From Duncaniella sp. (lineage in GTDB: Bacteria > Bacteroidota > Bacteroidia > Bacteroidales > Muribaculaceae), in assembly GCF_029054785.1 (NCBI RefSeq), contig NZ_JAIDEN010000162.1, positions 1 to 11,619 of the forward strand: a stretch of 11,619 bases of DNA, read 5' to 3'. Below the pieces are notes generated by a model. It searched no databases. It had not been told where the DNA came from and worked only from the letters and a program-made list of their open reading frames with translations. How positions within the stretch are numbered: the stretch's first letter is position 1; every line of letters starts with the position of its first letter. A program made the translations under genes and the position numbers. Positions 1 to 6,736 of this stretch are shown piece after piece.

Positions 1-98
1 ATCTGATACGTGTCAGCGAGCCGTCGGAACTTACGCTCATACAGATCACCGGCAACATCACCCCCGACGACATCCGCAAAATGACATCCGCAAAATGA
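1..98 (+). CDS. 3' end of a protein, possibly DUF4252 family (partial)
   Basis: The reading frame that starts at base 3 is open from the window edge and ends at TGA 96-98, giving 31 residues that begin LIRVSEPSELTLIQITG and end DDIRKMTSAK. The alternating hydrophobic pattern and the ending 'xELTLIQITGNIxPDDIxK' resemble the last strand and helix of DUF4252 proteins, small secreted proteins of unknown function common in Bacteroidetes. Too little is present to be sure. The last codons lie inside a 14-bp tandem duplication (69-97). With one copy removed, the frame would end ...RKMTS at the TAA at 104-106, so the present C-terminus appears to be a recent alteration. GC content is higher than in the bases that follow. 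Confidence 0.5.
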   Translation, partial: LIRVSEPSELTLIQITGNITPDDIRKMTSAK

Positions 99-102
99 CA
101 TC
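69..102 (+). repeat. 14-bp tandem duplication at a gene end
   Basis: The unit gacatccgcaaaat occurs at 69-82 and 83-96, and its first six bases recur at 97-102. The unit length is not a multiple of three, so the duplication changes the reading frame and brings in the TGA at 96-98. It looks like a slippage or end-joining product at the border between the upstream gene and the accessory region. Confidence 0.85.
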
Positions 103-110
103 TTAAATAT

Positions 111-316
111 ATGGATGTGATTTATCAGTTATGGAACAGAGACATAATAGAGTATTCAGGCTTTTGGGAACAGCCTTGCAATCCGAATTTAACCCACCGG
201 ATTCGAGGTATTTAGACAACAGGCCAGACTAAGCGGCTTTAAAACTGAATCAGATAGCCATCCATCAGATGAGCGTATTGGAAAGCGGCGACAACGATAG
301 AAAATTGCTGAAATAA
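111..316 (+). pseudogene. KilA-N-type gene remnant, frameshifted and internally deleted
   Basis: Three frame fragments together resemble the two ends of a KilA-N domain protein (DNA-binding, often phage- or defence-associated). Frame A (111-215) reads VIYQLWNRDIIEYSGFWEQ followed by NPN, like the family's 'NR(D/N)TIEFLGLWEQxxNPxF' stretch. After a shift, frame B (193-240) reads PTGFEVFRQQARLSGF, like 'PxEFEGFRNQAGLNSF'. Frame C (about 236-316) reads KLNQIAIHQMSVLESG and ends in KLLK-stop, like the family's C-terminus ('RLxKLNxIAIxQMxxL'). Frame A over 220-237 reads QTKRL, which fits just before the C-terminal piece, so the internal deletion point is probably near 215-225. Roughly 200 residues of the middle are missing, including most of the KilA-N fold. 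The family match is from memory and was not searched. Confidence 0.6.
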
Positions 317-354
317 TTGTGAAGCATTCTGAGAGGCAAAGCATCTGTACATGA

Positions 355-384
355 CTGAAAATCAAAATAAAAGTATTAACTTTG
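355..384 (+). promoter_or_regulatory. Candidate promoter of the DUF1016 gene
   Basis: TAACTTTG (377-384) matches the Bacteroidetes -7 element TAnnTTTG exactly. A weak -33 element, CTG at 355-357, lies 19 bases upstream. The -7 box ends only three bases before the ATG at 388, so transcription would begin at or next to the start codon. Confidence 0.4.
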
Positions 385-387
385 TGT

Positions 388-1491
388 ATGGAAACAGTTG
401 TCCGTATTCATAACGAATCAGAATATAATGAAATATTGCAACAAGCTGTTGCAGTAATTGAAACCGCGAGAGGTAATGCCGCCCGTGCCATTGTCAGCAC
501 CTCCAATGAAATGCACTGGCGCATTGGCCAGCTACTATATGAGCGTAAACTCGACAGCAAACACGGAGACAATGTAGTCAAGCGGTTGTCTGCTGACCTC
601 AAATCATCATATCCGAAGATGGGAATGTCAGTGCGCAACTTATTTAACATGAAGCGGTTTTATGTGAGATTTCATGATGCAAATCCAAAAGTGCAACAGG
701 CTGTTGCACTTTTACCGTGGGGTCATATAAACTATCTCATGTCTAAGTTCGATGATAACGATGAAGCGATAGAATACTACACCTGCAAGTATCAGGAAAA
801 GGGCTGGAGCCGAGATTTGCTTATCAACGCTGTTAAGTTGGAGATGCATAAGCATCAGCCGGAAGCCAACGTGTCTAATAATTTCGCAGTCGCTCTCCCG
901 GAGGCTCAGGCAGCATACGCCAACGAGGTTTTCAAAGATTCCTATTGCATGGGATTTCTTGGCGTGACTGAGCCGCTTCTTGAACTGGAGCTTGAACGGA
1001 GGTTGGTTGAGAAAGTAAAGCAGTTCCTACTTGAACTCGGTCAGGGATTTACATACATCGGCAATCAGCACGTTCTGTCCTATAACGGCAAGGATTATAA
1101 AGTGGATATGCTTTTCTTTCATCGCGGACTTAGGTCGCTCGTTGCCGTCGATTTGAAAATCTCTGAGTTTATGCCCGAATATGTCAGCAAGATGAACCTC
1201 TATCTCTCGTTGCTTGACAGACTTGAACGTGGCAAAGACGAAAATCCCTCAATCGGCATTATTTTATGCGCTGAGAAAGACAACGTCGAAGTCGAGCTTG
1301 CTCTTGAAGGCTTCACAAAGCCCATCGGCGTGGCCGAATACAGACTTATAGTTCCTCAAAAAGAACTGAAACAACTAATCACCGACGAAATAAAGACCTT
1401 CAACAAAGAAGTTGCCGATAAATCAGCAGATCGCTGTCAGTTGCACCGCATCCGAGAGACTGAAAATACCACAGGTGCTTCCGAATGTTAG
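388..1491 (+). CDS. DUF1016/YhcG-type PD-(D/E)XK nuclease
   Basis: This is a 367-residue protein of the DUF1016 (YhcG) family, of about the usual length. The N-terminal half (about 8-165) is the helical DUF1016_N region, with WRIGQLLYE, SVRNLFNMKRFY and LPWGHINYLM. The C-terminal half (about 175-345) is a PD-(D/E)XK nuclease fold, with GFTYIGNQ, VDMLFFHRGLRSLVAVDLK and MPEYVSKMNLYL. The likely metal site is D240, then D255-x-K257; most relatives I recall have ELK here, so this copy has a conservative E-to-D change. I chose ATG 388. A TTG at 382 would add two residues but lies inside the promoter box. Relatives often sit beside type I restriction genes or toxin-antitoxin genes; here the neighbour is a KilA-N relic. 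Its substrate is not evident. The gene is more AT-rich than the genes to its right, suggesting transfer. Confidence 0.9.
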   Translation: METVVRIHNESEYNEILQQAVAVIETARGNAARAIVSTSNEMHWRIGQLLYERKLDSKHGDNVVKRLSADLKSSYPKMGMSVRNLFNMKRFYVRFHDANPKVQQAVALLPWGHINYLMSKFDDNDEAIEYYTCKYQEKGWSRDLLINAVKLEMHKHQPEANVSNNFAVALPEAQAAYANEVFKDSYCMGFLGVTEPLLELELERRLVEKVKQFLLELGQGFTYIGNQHVLSYNGKDYKVDMLFFHRGLRSLVAVDLKISEFMPEYVSKMNLYLSLLDRLERGKDENPSIGIILCAEKDNVEVELALEGFTKPIGVAEYRLIVPQKELKQLITDEIKTFNKEVADKSADRCQLHRIRETENTTGASEC

Positions 1492-1549
1492 GGTATTTAA
1501 TAAAAATCTTCGCTCCGCGCTGATTTTTATACCCTAATGGGACATTTTT
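1488..1549 (+). terminator. Bulged inverted repeat overlapping the stop codon, possible terminator
   Basis: Left arm ttagggtat (1488-1496) plus aaaaatc (1502-1508) pairs with gatttttataccctaa (1522-1537), leaving a 5-base bulge (1497-1501). Inside the loop, cgc 1511-1513 and gcg 1517-1519 can extend the stem. The left arm begins one base before the TAG stop of the nuclease gene. A run of five T follows at 1545-1549, after eight unpaired bases, so termination is plausible but not textbook. Confidence 0.5.
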
Positions 1550-1583
1550 GTCACGTCTAATATAGAAAAGCACGATAAAAACG

Positions 1584-1622
1584 ACCGGTTCACCTCACAA
1601 GAGATGAACCGGTAATTTTTTC
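1584..1622. terminator. Bidirectional terminator between the nuclease gene and rpmH
   Basis: The arms accggttcacctc (1584-1596) and gagatgaaccggt (1601-1613) form a 13-bp stem with the loop acaa. Six T follow on the plus strand (1617-1622), and a five-T run follows on the minus strand (complement of 1577-1581). The one non-Watson-Crick pair is C-A in plus-strand RNA but G-U in minus-strand RNA, so the fold is better for rpmH. It can serve both converging genes. Confidence 0.8.
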
Positions 1623-1685
1623 GTGAATCGGCCTCAATGAAAGAAGCCGGACAGAAAAGAGATGCCGGACGTGACGGCTGACAGA

Positions 1686-1841
1686 TTACTTTCCTGAGAT
1701 AGAGTCAGAAACTGTCAGACGAGCGCGGCCTTTGGCGCGACGACGAGCGAGGACCTTGCGTCCGTCGGGGGTAGACATGCGGGCACGGAAACCATGCTTG
1801 TTAACTCTCTTTCTGTTAGAAGGTTGAAATGTTCTTTTCAT
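1686..1841 (-). CDS. rpmH: 50S ribosomal protein bL34
   Basis: A 51-residue, very basic protein starting [20 protein letters not shown] and continuing [20 protein letters not shown], which is the bL34 signature over nearly its full length. bL34 is a late-assembling protein of the large ribosomal subunit that contacts 23S rRNA. The C-terminal tail after RARL (TVSDSISGK) is a few residues longer than in the shortest homologues, as is common in Bacteroidetes. The ATG at 1841 is the only sensible start. The gene has its own promoter about 40 bases upstream and ends at TAA, 73 bases before the shared hairpin terminator. No rnpA or dnaA neighbour is visible, although these often flank rpmH in other phyla. 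Confidence 0.97.
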   Translation of the reverse strand: MKRTFQPSNRKRVNKHGFRARMSTPDGRKVLARRRAKGRARLTVSDSISGK

Positions 1842-1883
1842 TGCCGTATATTTTTATTTTTCGTTATTCTGCATTTTGAGGTG

Positions 1884-1915
1884 CAAATTTAAGAAAAATC
1901 ATTGATACGGTCAAA
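1884..1915 (-). promoter_or_regulatory. rpmH promoter, Bacteroidetes consensus
   Basis: On the minus strand TTTG (complement of 1912-1915), 20 bases, then TAAATTTG (complement of 1884-1891) fully match the TTTG-N19/20-TAnnTTTG promoter of Bacteroidetes primary sigma factors. The predicted transcript start is near 1878, giving a leader of about 37 bases for rpmH. Confidence 0.8.
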
Positions 1916-1997
1916 CAAATTTCACATTTTATAACACTTTTCTTTGCCTGCGCTCCCCTGTCGAGCACTTTTCCCCTCATGCGTCCTGAAAGCTGCC

Positions 1998-2501
1998 TCA
2001 GGCGGTTTCCTTTCTGATCTCCTCACACCAGGCCTTGATCCGGCCCTCGGTCTGCTCAGGATGGTTGACATTGTCAATACAAAGCCCGACAATCATCCCC
2101 TTGACATCGCTTTTTGAAAAGTTGTAACGGTAGGCGTCATTGTTGAACGGCGCGATAAACATGGCTTTCGTGTCGTGGAGACGATGATATATCTCCCCTA
2201 CCGAATTGCAGAAAGTGTCGGCCATCGACTCATCGCCGCAACCGAAAATCGCCACCTCCTTTCCTTCGAGATCAAGAGCCTGGAGGCCGTCGAGAAACAC
2301 CGCCATATCCTCCTGAAGATCTCCTGCGCCCCATGTGCTTGCGCCGAGAATCAGGACATCATAATCTGCCACATCCGAGGGGGCAGACTGCGCAACATCA
2401 TGCACATCCTGAGGGTTTACGCCAAGTTCACCGGCAATTACCTCAGCCACTTCGAGGGTCGAACCGGTGGTGGTTCCGTAAAATATACCAATCTTTTTCA
2501 T
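1998..2501 (-). CDS. fldA: Flavodoxin, long-chain type
   Basis: A 167-residue FMN-binding electron carrier of the cytoplasm. The phosphate loop is G9-T-T-T-G-S-T15 after a first beta strand KKIGIFY. The 50s loop is GASTWGAGDLQ, with W57 placed like the flavin-stacking Trp57 of E. coli FldA. The 90s loop is FGCGDESMADTFCNSVGEI. The tail from APFNNDAYRYNFSKS to GLCIDNVNHPEQTEGRIKAW matches long-chain flavodoxins closely. M93 stands where E. coli has the second stacking residue, Tyr94. Two ATG codons lie in tandem (2502-2504 and 2499-2501), so 168 residues is equally possible. An upstream extension to 2588 adds 29 residues with no family match and is rejected. I found no consensus promoter. A short inverted repeat (1985-1989 with 1998-2002) overlaps the stop but has no T run. 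Confidence 0.93.
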   Translation of the reverse strand: MKKIGIFYGTTTGSTLEVAEVIAGELGVNPQDVHDVAQSAPSDVADYDVLILGASTWGAGDLQEDMAVFLDGLQALDLEGKEVAIFGCGDESMADTFCNSVGEIYHRLHDTKAMFIAPFNNDAYRYNFSKSDVKGMIVGLCIDNVNHPEQTEGRIKAWCEEIRKETA

Positions 2502-2613
2502 CATAATATTTATCTTAAGAATAATCAGGCAAAATTTGTCCATAAAACAGACATTAAAGTCTACGAAATATAAACATAAGTTATGCAAATTCTGTTCGCC
2601 GCCGTCTCCCCGA

Positions 2614-2645
2614 TTTGCGTTTTTGTCTAAAAATCATTAATTTTG
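2614..2645 (+). promoter_or_regulatory. Promoter of the PL11 lyase gene
   Basis: TTTG (2614-2617), 20 bases, then TAATTTTG (2638-2645) match the Bacteroidetes consensus. The predicted transcript start is near 2651, leaving a leader of about 160 bases before the ATG at 2810. The leader could encode a 38-residue basic peptide (2684-2800), but I see no support for it as a gene and no known riboswitch pattern. Confidence 0.7.
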
Positions 2646-2809
2646 CCTCCTGATACCATCAAAACTTAACGGGCAGTGGCATCATGAGGCGGAATCCTGT
2701 GAAAGGCCCTCTTCCTCTAAAGTCCTGTCCATGCGTTTCGGAACCAGTTCAACTACTCAATAACCATAATATCAGAAAACTTATCAATTTTTTACTTTAA
2801 CCTGTTAGC

Positions 2810-5800
2810 ATGAAAAAAAGTTTTTTATCGTGCATGGCGCTGTTGATGTCGCTCGGAATGTCGGCCCAGCAGTCCAAATACTCCCATACGGTCCAGGCCG
2901 AAAAGCTTGATCGCGGAGTAGTAGCCGTGAAGGCTGACAAAGGCGTCTTCGTATCGTGGCGCTCGCTGGTCAGCGACTCAAAGGATCTGCTGTTCGACGT
3001 CTATCGTGACGGCACAAAGATCAACACCACCCCTCTCAAAGTAACCAACTTCACTGACGCCGCCGGCACTCCCGGTGCAAAGTATCAGGTCAAAGCCGTC
3101 CTCAACGGCACCGACATCGAGACCTCAAAAGAAGCAACCGCATGGTCTGACAACTTCCTTCGCGTCCATCTCGACCGTCCGGAAGGCGGCACATCGCCTG
3201 CCGGAGGTAAAGAAGAGCAGCGCAACTACACCTACACGCCCGATGACGTTTCCGTAGGCGACGTAGACGGTGACGGAGAGTGGGAACTGATCGTGAAATG
3301 GTTCCCGACCAACCAGGCCGACAACAGTTACCGCCGTTATACAGGCAAAACCTACCTTGACTGCTACAAACTCGACGGCACCAAACTCTGGCGCATCGAC
3401 CTCGGCCAGAACATCCGCTCAGGCAATCACTACACCCAGTTCATGGTCTATGACTTCGACGGCGACGGCAAAGCAGAGCTGATCTGCAAGACAGCACCCG
3501 GCACCATCGACGGACAGGGCAAGGCCGTGCTCCTCGGTGACGCAAAAGTAACCGATGACTACCGCACCAAGAGCGGCGATAACTCAGGAGTTGTGCTCAG
3601 CGGTCCGGAATATCTAACCGTGTTCAACGGCCAGACCGGCGCAGAGATCCACACCATCAACTACAATCCTCCGCGCAACATCCGCACCAACAGCCAGTGG
3701 GGCGACAGCTATGGCAACCGCTGCGAACGCTATCTCGCAGGCGTGGCCTACCTTGACGGCAAGACCCCCTCGGCCATATTCTGCCGCGGCTATTACACCG
3801 CAGCCTATGTATGGGCCGTGAACTTCGACGGTCAGAAACTGACCGAGAAATGGTTCCACAAATCAGAAACAAAAGGTAAAGAACTCTATGGCGAAGGCGC
3901 TCACTCGCTGACCATCGGCGACTGTGACGGCGACGGCTTCGACGAAATCGTCTACGGAGCAGCAATTCTGGACCACGACGGCGTCAAGGTATTGCGCACA
4001 GGTGCAGGTCACGGCGATGCTCTCCACCTCGCCGACATGGACCCCGACCGCGAAGGACTTGAAATCTTCATGGTACACGAAGAGAAATCATCATCTTATA
4101 AATGGGATTCAGAATTCCGTGATGCCCGTACCGGTGAGATCATCTGGGGCACACCTCAGACCGGAAATGATATCGGTCGCGGTCTCGCAGCGAACATCTC
4201 ATCCAAATTCCGCGGCTATGAAGTATGGCCCGGCTCATGGTTTGATACTTCGACAGGCACCGGTGACAAAGCGACTCGCAAGAACAAGACATTCACCTGC
4301 ACAGGCGAGATCGCTATCGACGGCAAAGTTCCCTCGTCAAACTTCCGCATCTATTGGGACGGCGATCTGCTCGACGAGCTTTTCGACGGCAAATACAACT
4401 CCGGTCAAGGAAAATCCTATCCGATCATCGAGAAACGCAGCGAAAACCTCAACGGGACAGCTGCAAGCTGGGCCTTCTCCGGCTACTCAAACGCAGGCTC
4501 CGCCAACGGAACCAAAGCCACTCCCAATCTTCAGGCAGACCTTTTCGGCGACTGGCGCGAGGAAATCATTCTCCACGATCAGGAAACCGAATCCGATCTG
4601 CTCATCTTCTCGACCACCATTCCGACCGACTACCGCGTCAACACTCTGATGCAGGACCGTCAGTATCGCGTGGCCATAGCATGGCAGAACTGCGCCTACA
4701 ACCAGCCTCCTCACCTCAGCTACAACCTTGAGGAAGCCTTCAACACCGCGGGTGCAATCACCGTCAACGGCGGCGCGCTCAACCAGGTGATCTATCTTGG
4801 CGATGAAATCCAGACTATCGGCTTCACCGTGATCCGCGCCACAGGCGTAAAAATCGAAGGCCTCCCCGAAGGCATGACCTACAGCTTCGACCCCGCCACC
4901 CTCACCGGCACAATCTCAGGCACACCCAAGGCTGAAGGCGAATTCACATTCACCATCACCACCACCGGTGCCGAGGAAGACCAGAACGCCACAATGACCG
5001 GAACCATCAAGGTGCGCAAAAACACCTCGATCGAACTCGTAGCCTATTATCCCTTTGAAACCGTAGGCGAAACCACCCCCAACGCCCTCTTCGGCGAAAA
5101 GGCGACCGCCAACGGCAGCAACGGCGAAGCTCTCGCAGGCAAACGCGGCAACGCACTGAGCCTCAACGGAACCAACCGCTATGTACAGGAAAGCTATGAG
5201 AACATCGACTTCGGCGACAAATCGTTCACCATCGAACTTTGGATGAACTCCACTGCCACCGACAAGAACTGCTATCTGCTCAACAAGGGTGTCATCTCGC
5301 CCGACCTCGGATCAGGCAACTGGTACGGCATCGAATACAAGGACAACAAAGGCGTGAAAGAACTCCGCTTCGCCGTTGACGACAACGTTGTCAAGAAGCA
5401 GATCGAATACAAAGGCGCTGAAAAATACTTCGACGGCCAGTGGCACCACATCGTAGCTACCCGCGACGCCGTAGGCAAGCTGCTCATGCTCTATGTTGAC
5501 GGTGAACTCGTGGCTTCAGGCGATGACCCCACTCTGGAAATCAGCTGTCCTGACGAACCCCTCGTGATCGGCGACGTAACCGCATTTGACAACACCTACA
5601 ACGGTATGCTCGACGAACTCTCGATCTATCGCGGCGTAATGAGCGCAAGCAAGGTCAAGGAACACTACGAATCACAGGCTGCCGACTATATCCTCTACTT
5701 CCCGATGGACGAAATCGGCAACACCACCCCCAACCTCGCGTTCGGCGAAGCAACCGCCACAGCAGGCCTCGCTTCAGTCCAGGGCGTGAAAGCCGGCGCT

Positions 5801-6535
5801 GTTGAATTTGACAACTCCGAATACTTCACCCAGCCCATCTATGACGCAATCAAGGTAGGCGAAAGCGATTTCACCGCCGAACTCTGGATCAAGTCAACCG
5901 ATGAAGACGGCTATCTCTTCTGCATCGGCACACACAACACCACCAATGTTGAAGGCGGCACAGGCAACTGGATCGGCCTCGAACGCAAGAACGGCTACCT
6001 GAGCTTCACCATTGACGACAACGTGACCAAGACCGACTGTAAAGCAGATGACGCAAGCGCGGCATTCGACGGCAACTGGCACCACATCGCCTGTGTGCGC
6101 AACTTCGCAGCAAAGACCATGACCCTCTACATCGACGGCAAGGAAGTGGCCACCGCAAACGGAGTGAAGACCAATGGCATCAACTTCTCAGACAGCGAAC
6201 TCATCTTCATCGGAGGTGACGACGAACTGACCGCCGGAAACGAACACCGCACCTTCGGCGGAGCAATTGATGAATTTGTCGTATATCCCAAGGCCCTCTC
6301 GGCTGAGCAGGTTGAAGAACACTATCAGCTCCTTCGTCTCTCTGAGATCGAAGACATCATCGCCAACGGTGACAACGCACGCTACACAGTGGTCAACGCT
6401 TTCAACGGCATGATCATCCGCACCGCCGTAGGCGCTGACCGCGAGGATATCCTCGATTCGCTCGAACGCGGAGTCTACATCCTTGTCATCGAAGACGGCA
6501 AGTCGATGCAGTCGTTCAAGTTCGTGAAACGATAA
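2810..6535 (+). CDS. Secreted PL11 rhamnogalacturonan lyase with two LamG domains
   Basis: A 1241-residue exoenzyme predicted to cleave the rhamnose-galacturonate backbone of pectin (rhamnogalacturonan I) by beta-elimination. A signal peptide covers 1-20 (cleavage after MSAQ). Residues 23-640 form the PL11 region: an N-terminal beta domain, then a propeller with calcium-type loops D151VDGDG, D215FDGDG, D371CDGDG and D409MDPDR. N566GTK lies in the part that, as I recall, lines the substrate cleft in B. subtilis YesW. An Ig-like stretch follows (about 648-735), then two LamG/concanavalin-like domains (741-960 and 961-1177), each with WHH (W878, W1090), probably for sugar binding. The tail 1178-1241 (with G1221VYIL and FKFVKR) resembles type IX secretion C-terminal signals. 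YesW is about 620 residues, so the second half is extra. The gene stands alone with its own promoter and terminator. Exo versus endo action cannot be told. Confidence 0.9.
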   Translation: MKKSFLSCMALLMSLGMSAQQSKYSHTVQAEKLDRGVVAVKADKGVFVSWRSLVSDSKDLLFDVYRDGTKINTTPLKVTNFTDAAGTPGAKYQVKAVLNGTDIETSKEATAWSDNFLRVHLDRPEGGTSPAGGKEEQRNYTYTPDDVSVGDVDGDGEWELIVKWFPTNQADNSYRRYTGKTYLDCYKLDGTKLWRIDLGQNIRSGNHYTQFMVYDFDGDGKAELICKTAPGTIDGQGKAVLLGDAKVTDDYRTKSGDNSGVVLSGPEYLTVFNGQTGAEIHTINYNPPRNIRTNSQWGDSYGNRCERYLAGVAYLDGKTPSAIFCRGYYTAAYVWAVNFDGQKLTEKWFHKSETKGKELYGEGAHSLTIGDCDGDGFDEIVYGAAILDHDGVKVLRTGAGHGDALHLADMDPDREGLEIFMVHEEKSSSYKWDSEFRDARTGEIIWGTPQTGNDIGRGLAANISSKFRGYEVWPGSWFDTSTGTGDKATRKNKTFTCTGEIAIDGKVPSSNFRIYWDGDLLDELFDGKYNSGQGKSYPIIEKRSENLNGTAASWAFSGYSNAGSANGTKATPNLQADLFGDWREEIILHDQETESDLLIFSTTIPTDYRVNTLMQDRQYRVAIAWQNCAYNQPPHLSYNLEEAFNTAGAITVNGGALNQVIYLGDEIQTIGFTVIRATGVKIEGLPEGMTYSFDPATLTGTISGTPKAEGEFTFTITTTGAEEDQNATMTGTIKVRKNTSIELVAYYPFETVGETTPNALFGEKATANGSNGEALAGKRGNALSLNGTNRYVQESYENIDFGDKSFTIELWMNSTATDKNCYLLNKGVISPDLGSGNWYGIEYKDNKGVKELRFAVDDNVVKKQIEYKGAEKYFDGQWHHIVATRDAVGKLLMLYVDGELVASGDDPTLEISCPDEPLVIGDVTAFDNTYNGMLDELSIYRGVMSASKVKEHYESQAADYILYFPMDEIGNTTPNLAFGEATATAGLASVQGVKAGAVEFDNSEYFTQPIYDAIKVGESDFTAELWIKSTDEDGYLFCIGTHNTTNVEGGTGNWIGLERKNGYLSFTIDDNVTKTDCKADDASAAFDGNWHHIACVRNFAAKTMTLYIDGKEVATANGVKTNGINFSDSELIFIGGDDELTAGNEHRTFGGAIDEFVVYPKALSAEQVEEHYQLLRLSEIEDIIANGDNARYTVVNAFNGMIIRTAVGADREDILDSLERGVYILVIEDGKSMQSFKFVKR

Positions 6536-6589
6536 AACCCGACACACTCCCGGATTCCCCCGAAAAAGGATCCAGGCCCGATAGACAGA

Positions 6590-6634
6590 ATAACCGCTGT
6601 TCCCCACATCCGAGGGGACGGCGGTTATTTTTTT
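6590..6634 (+). terminator. Strong terminator after the PL11 lyase gene
   Basis: The left arm (6590-6605, ataaccgctgttcccc) pairs with the right arm (6614-6628, ggggacggcggttat), with one extra T in the left arm and one G-U pair. The loop is 8 bases (6606-6613), and a run of seven T spans 6628-6634. It lies 55 bases after the stop codon and separates the lyase transcript from ftsK. Confidence 0.9.
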
Positions 6635-6705
6635 GTCCTCTTGGCTCGAAAAAAAGACAAAATCATTCCGGAAAAATAAAAATCGCAGCTGAAAAATCCG
6701 CGATG

Positions 6706-6736
6706 TTGAATTTGTAAAATAAAAATTGTAATTTTG
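6706..6736 (+). promoter_or_regulatory. Promoter of the ftsK operon
   Basis: TTG (6706-6708), 20 bases, then TAATTTTG (6729-6736) match the Bacteroidetes consensus. The predicted start near 6742 gives a leader of about 100 bases. The rest of the 305-bp gap (6536-6840) holds only the lyase terminator and this AT-rich promoter; the leader 6742-6840 shows no structure I can name. Confidence 0.75.

Noticed and set aside
2175..2573. 132-residue plus-strand frame across the flavodoxin gene
   Set aside because: It is antisense to a well-recognised flavodoxin and has no recognisable family pattern.
2502..2588. Longer flavodoxin starting at 2588
   Set aside because: The added 28-29 residues are AT-rich, hydrophobic and match nothing in the family. 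Tandem ATGs sit exactly at the family start.
2646..2809. Cobalamin-type riboswitch in the lyase leader
   Set aside because: Some GGAATCC-like pieces recall it, but the conserved B12 box and core pairings are absent.
3924..4649. 241-residue plus-strand frame inside the lyase gene
   Set aside because: It is a Thr/Ser/Pro/Arg-rich shadow of the PL11 catalytic domain in another frame.
6188..6607. 139-residue minus-strand frame at the end of the lyase gene
   Set aside because: It overlaps the LamG/tail coding region and starts within the terminator. Nothing supports it.
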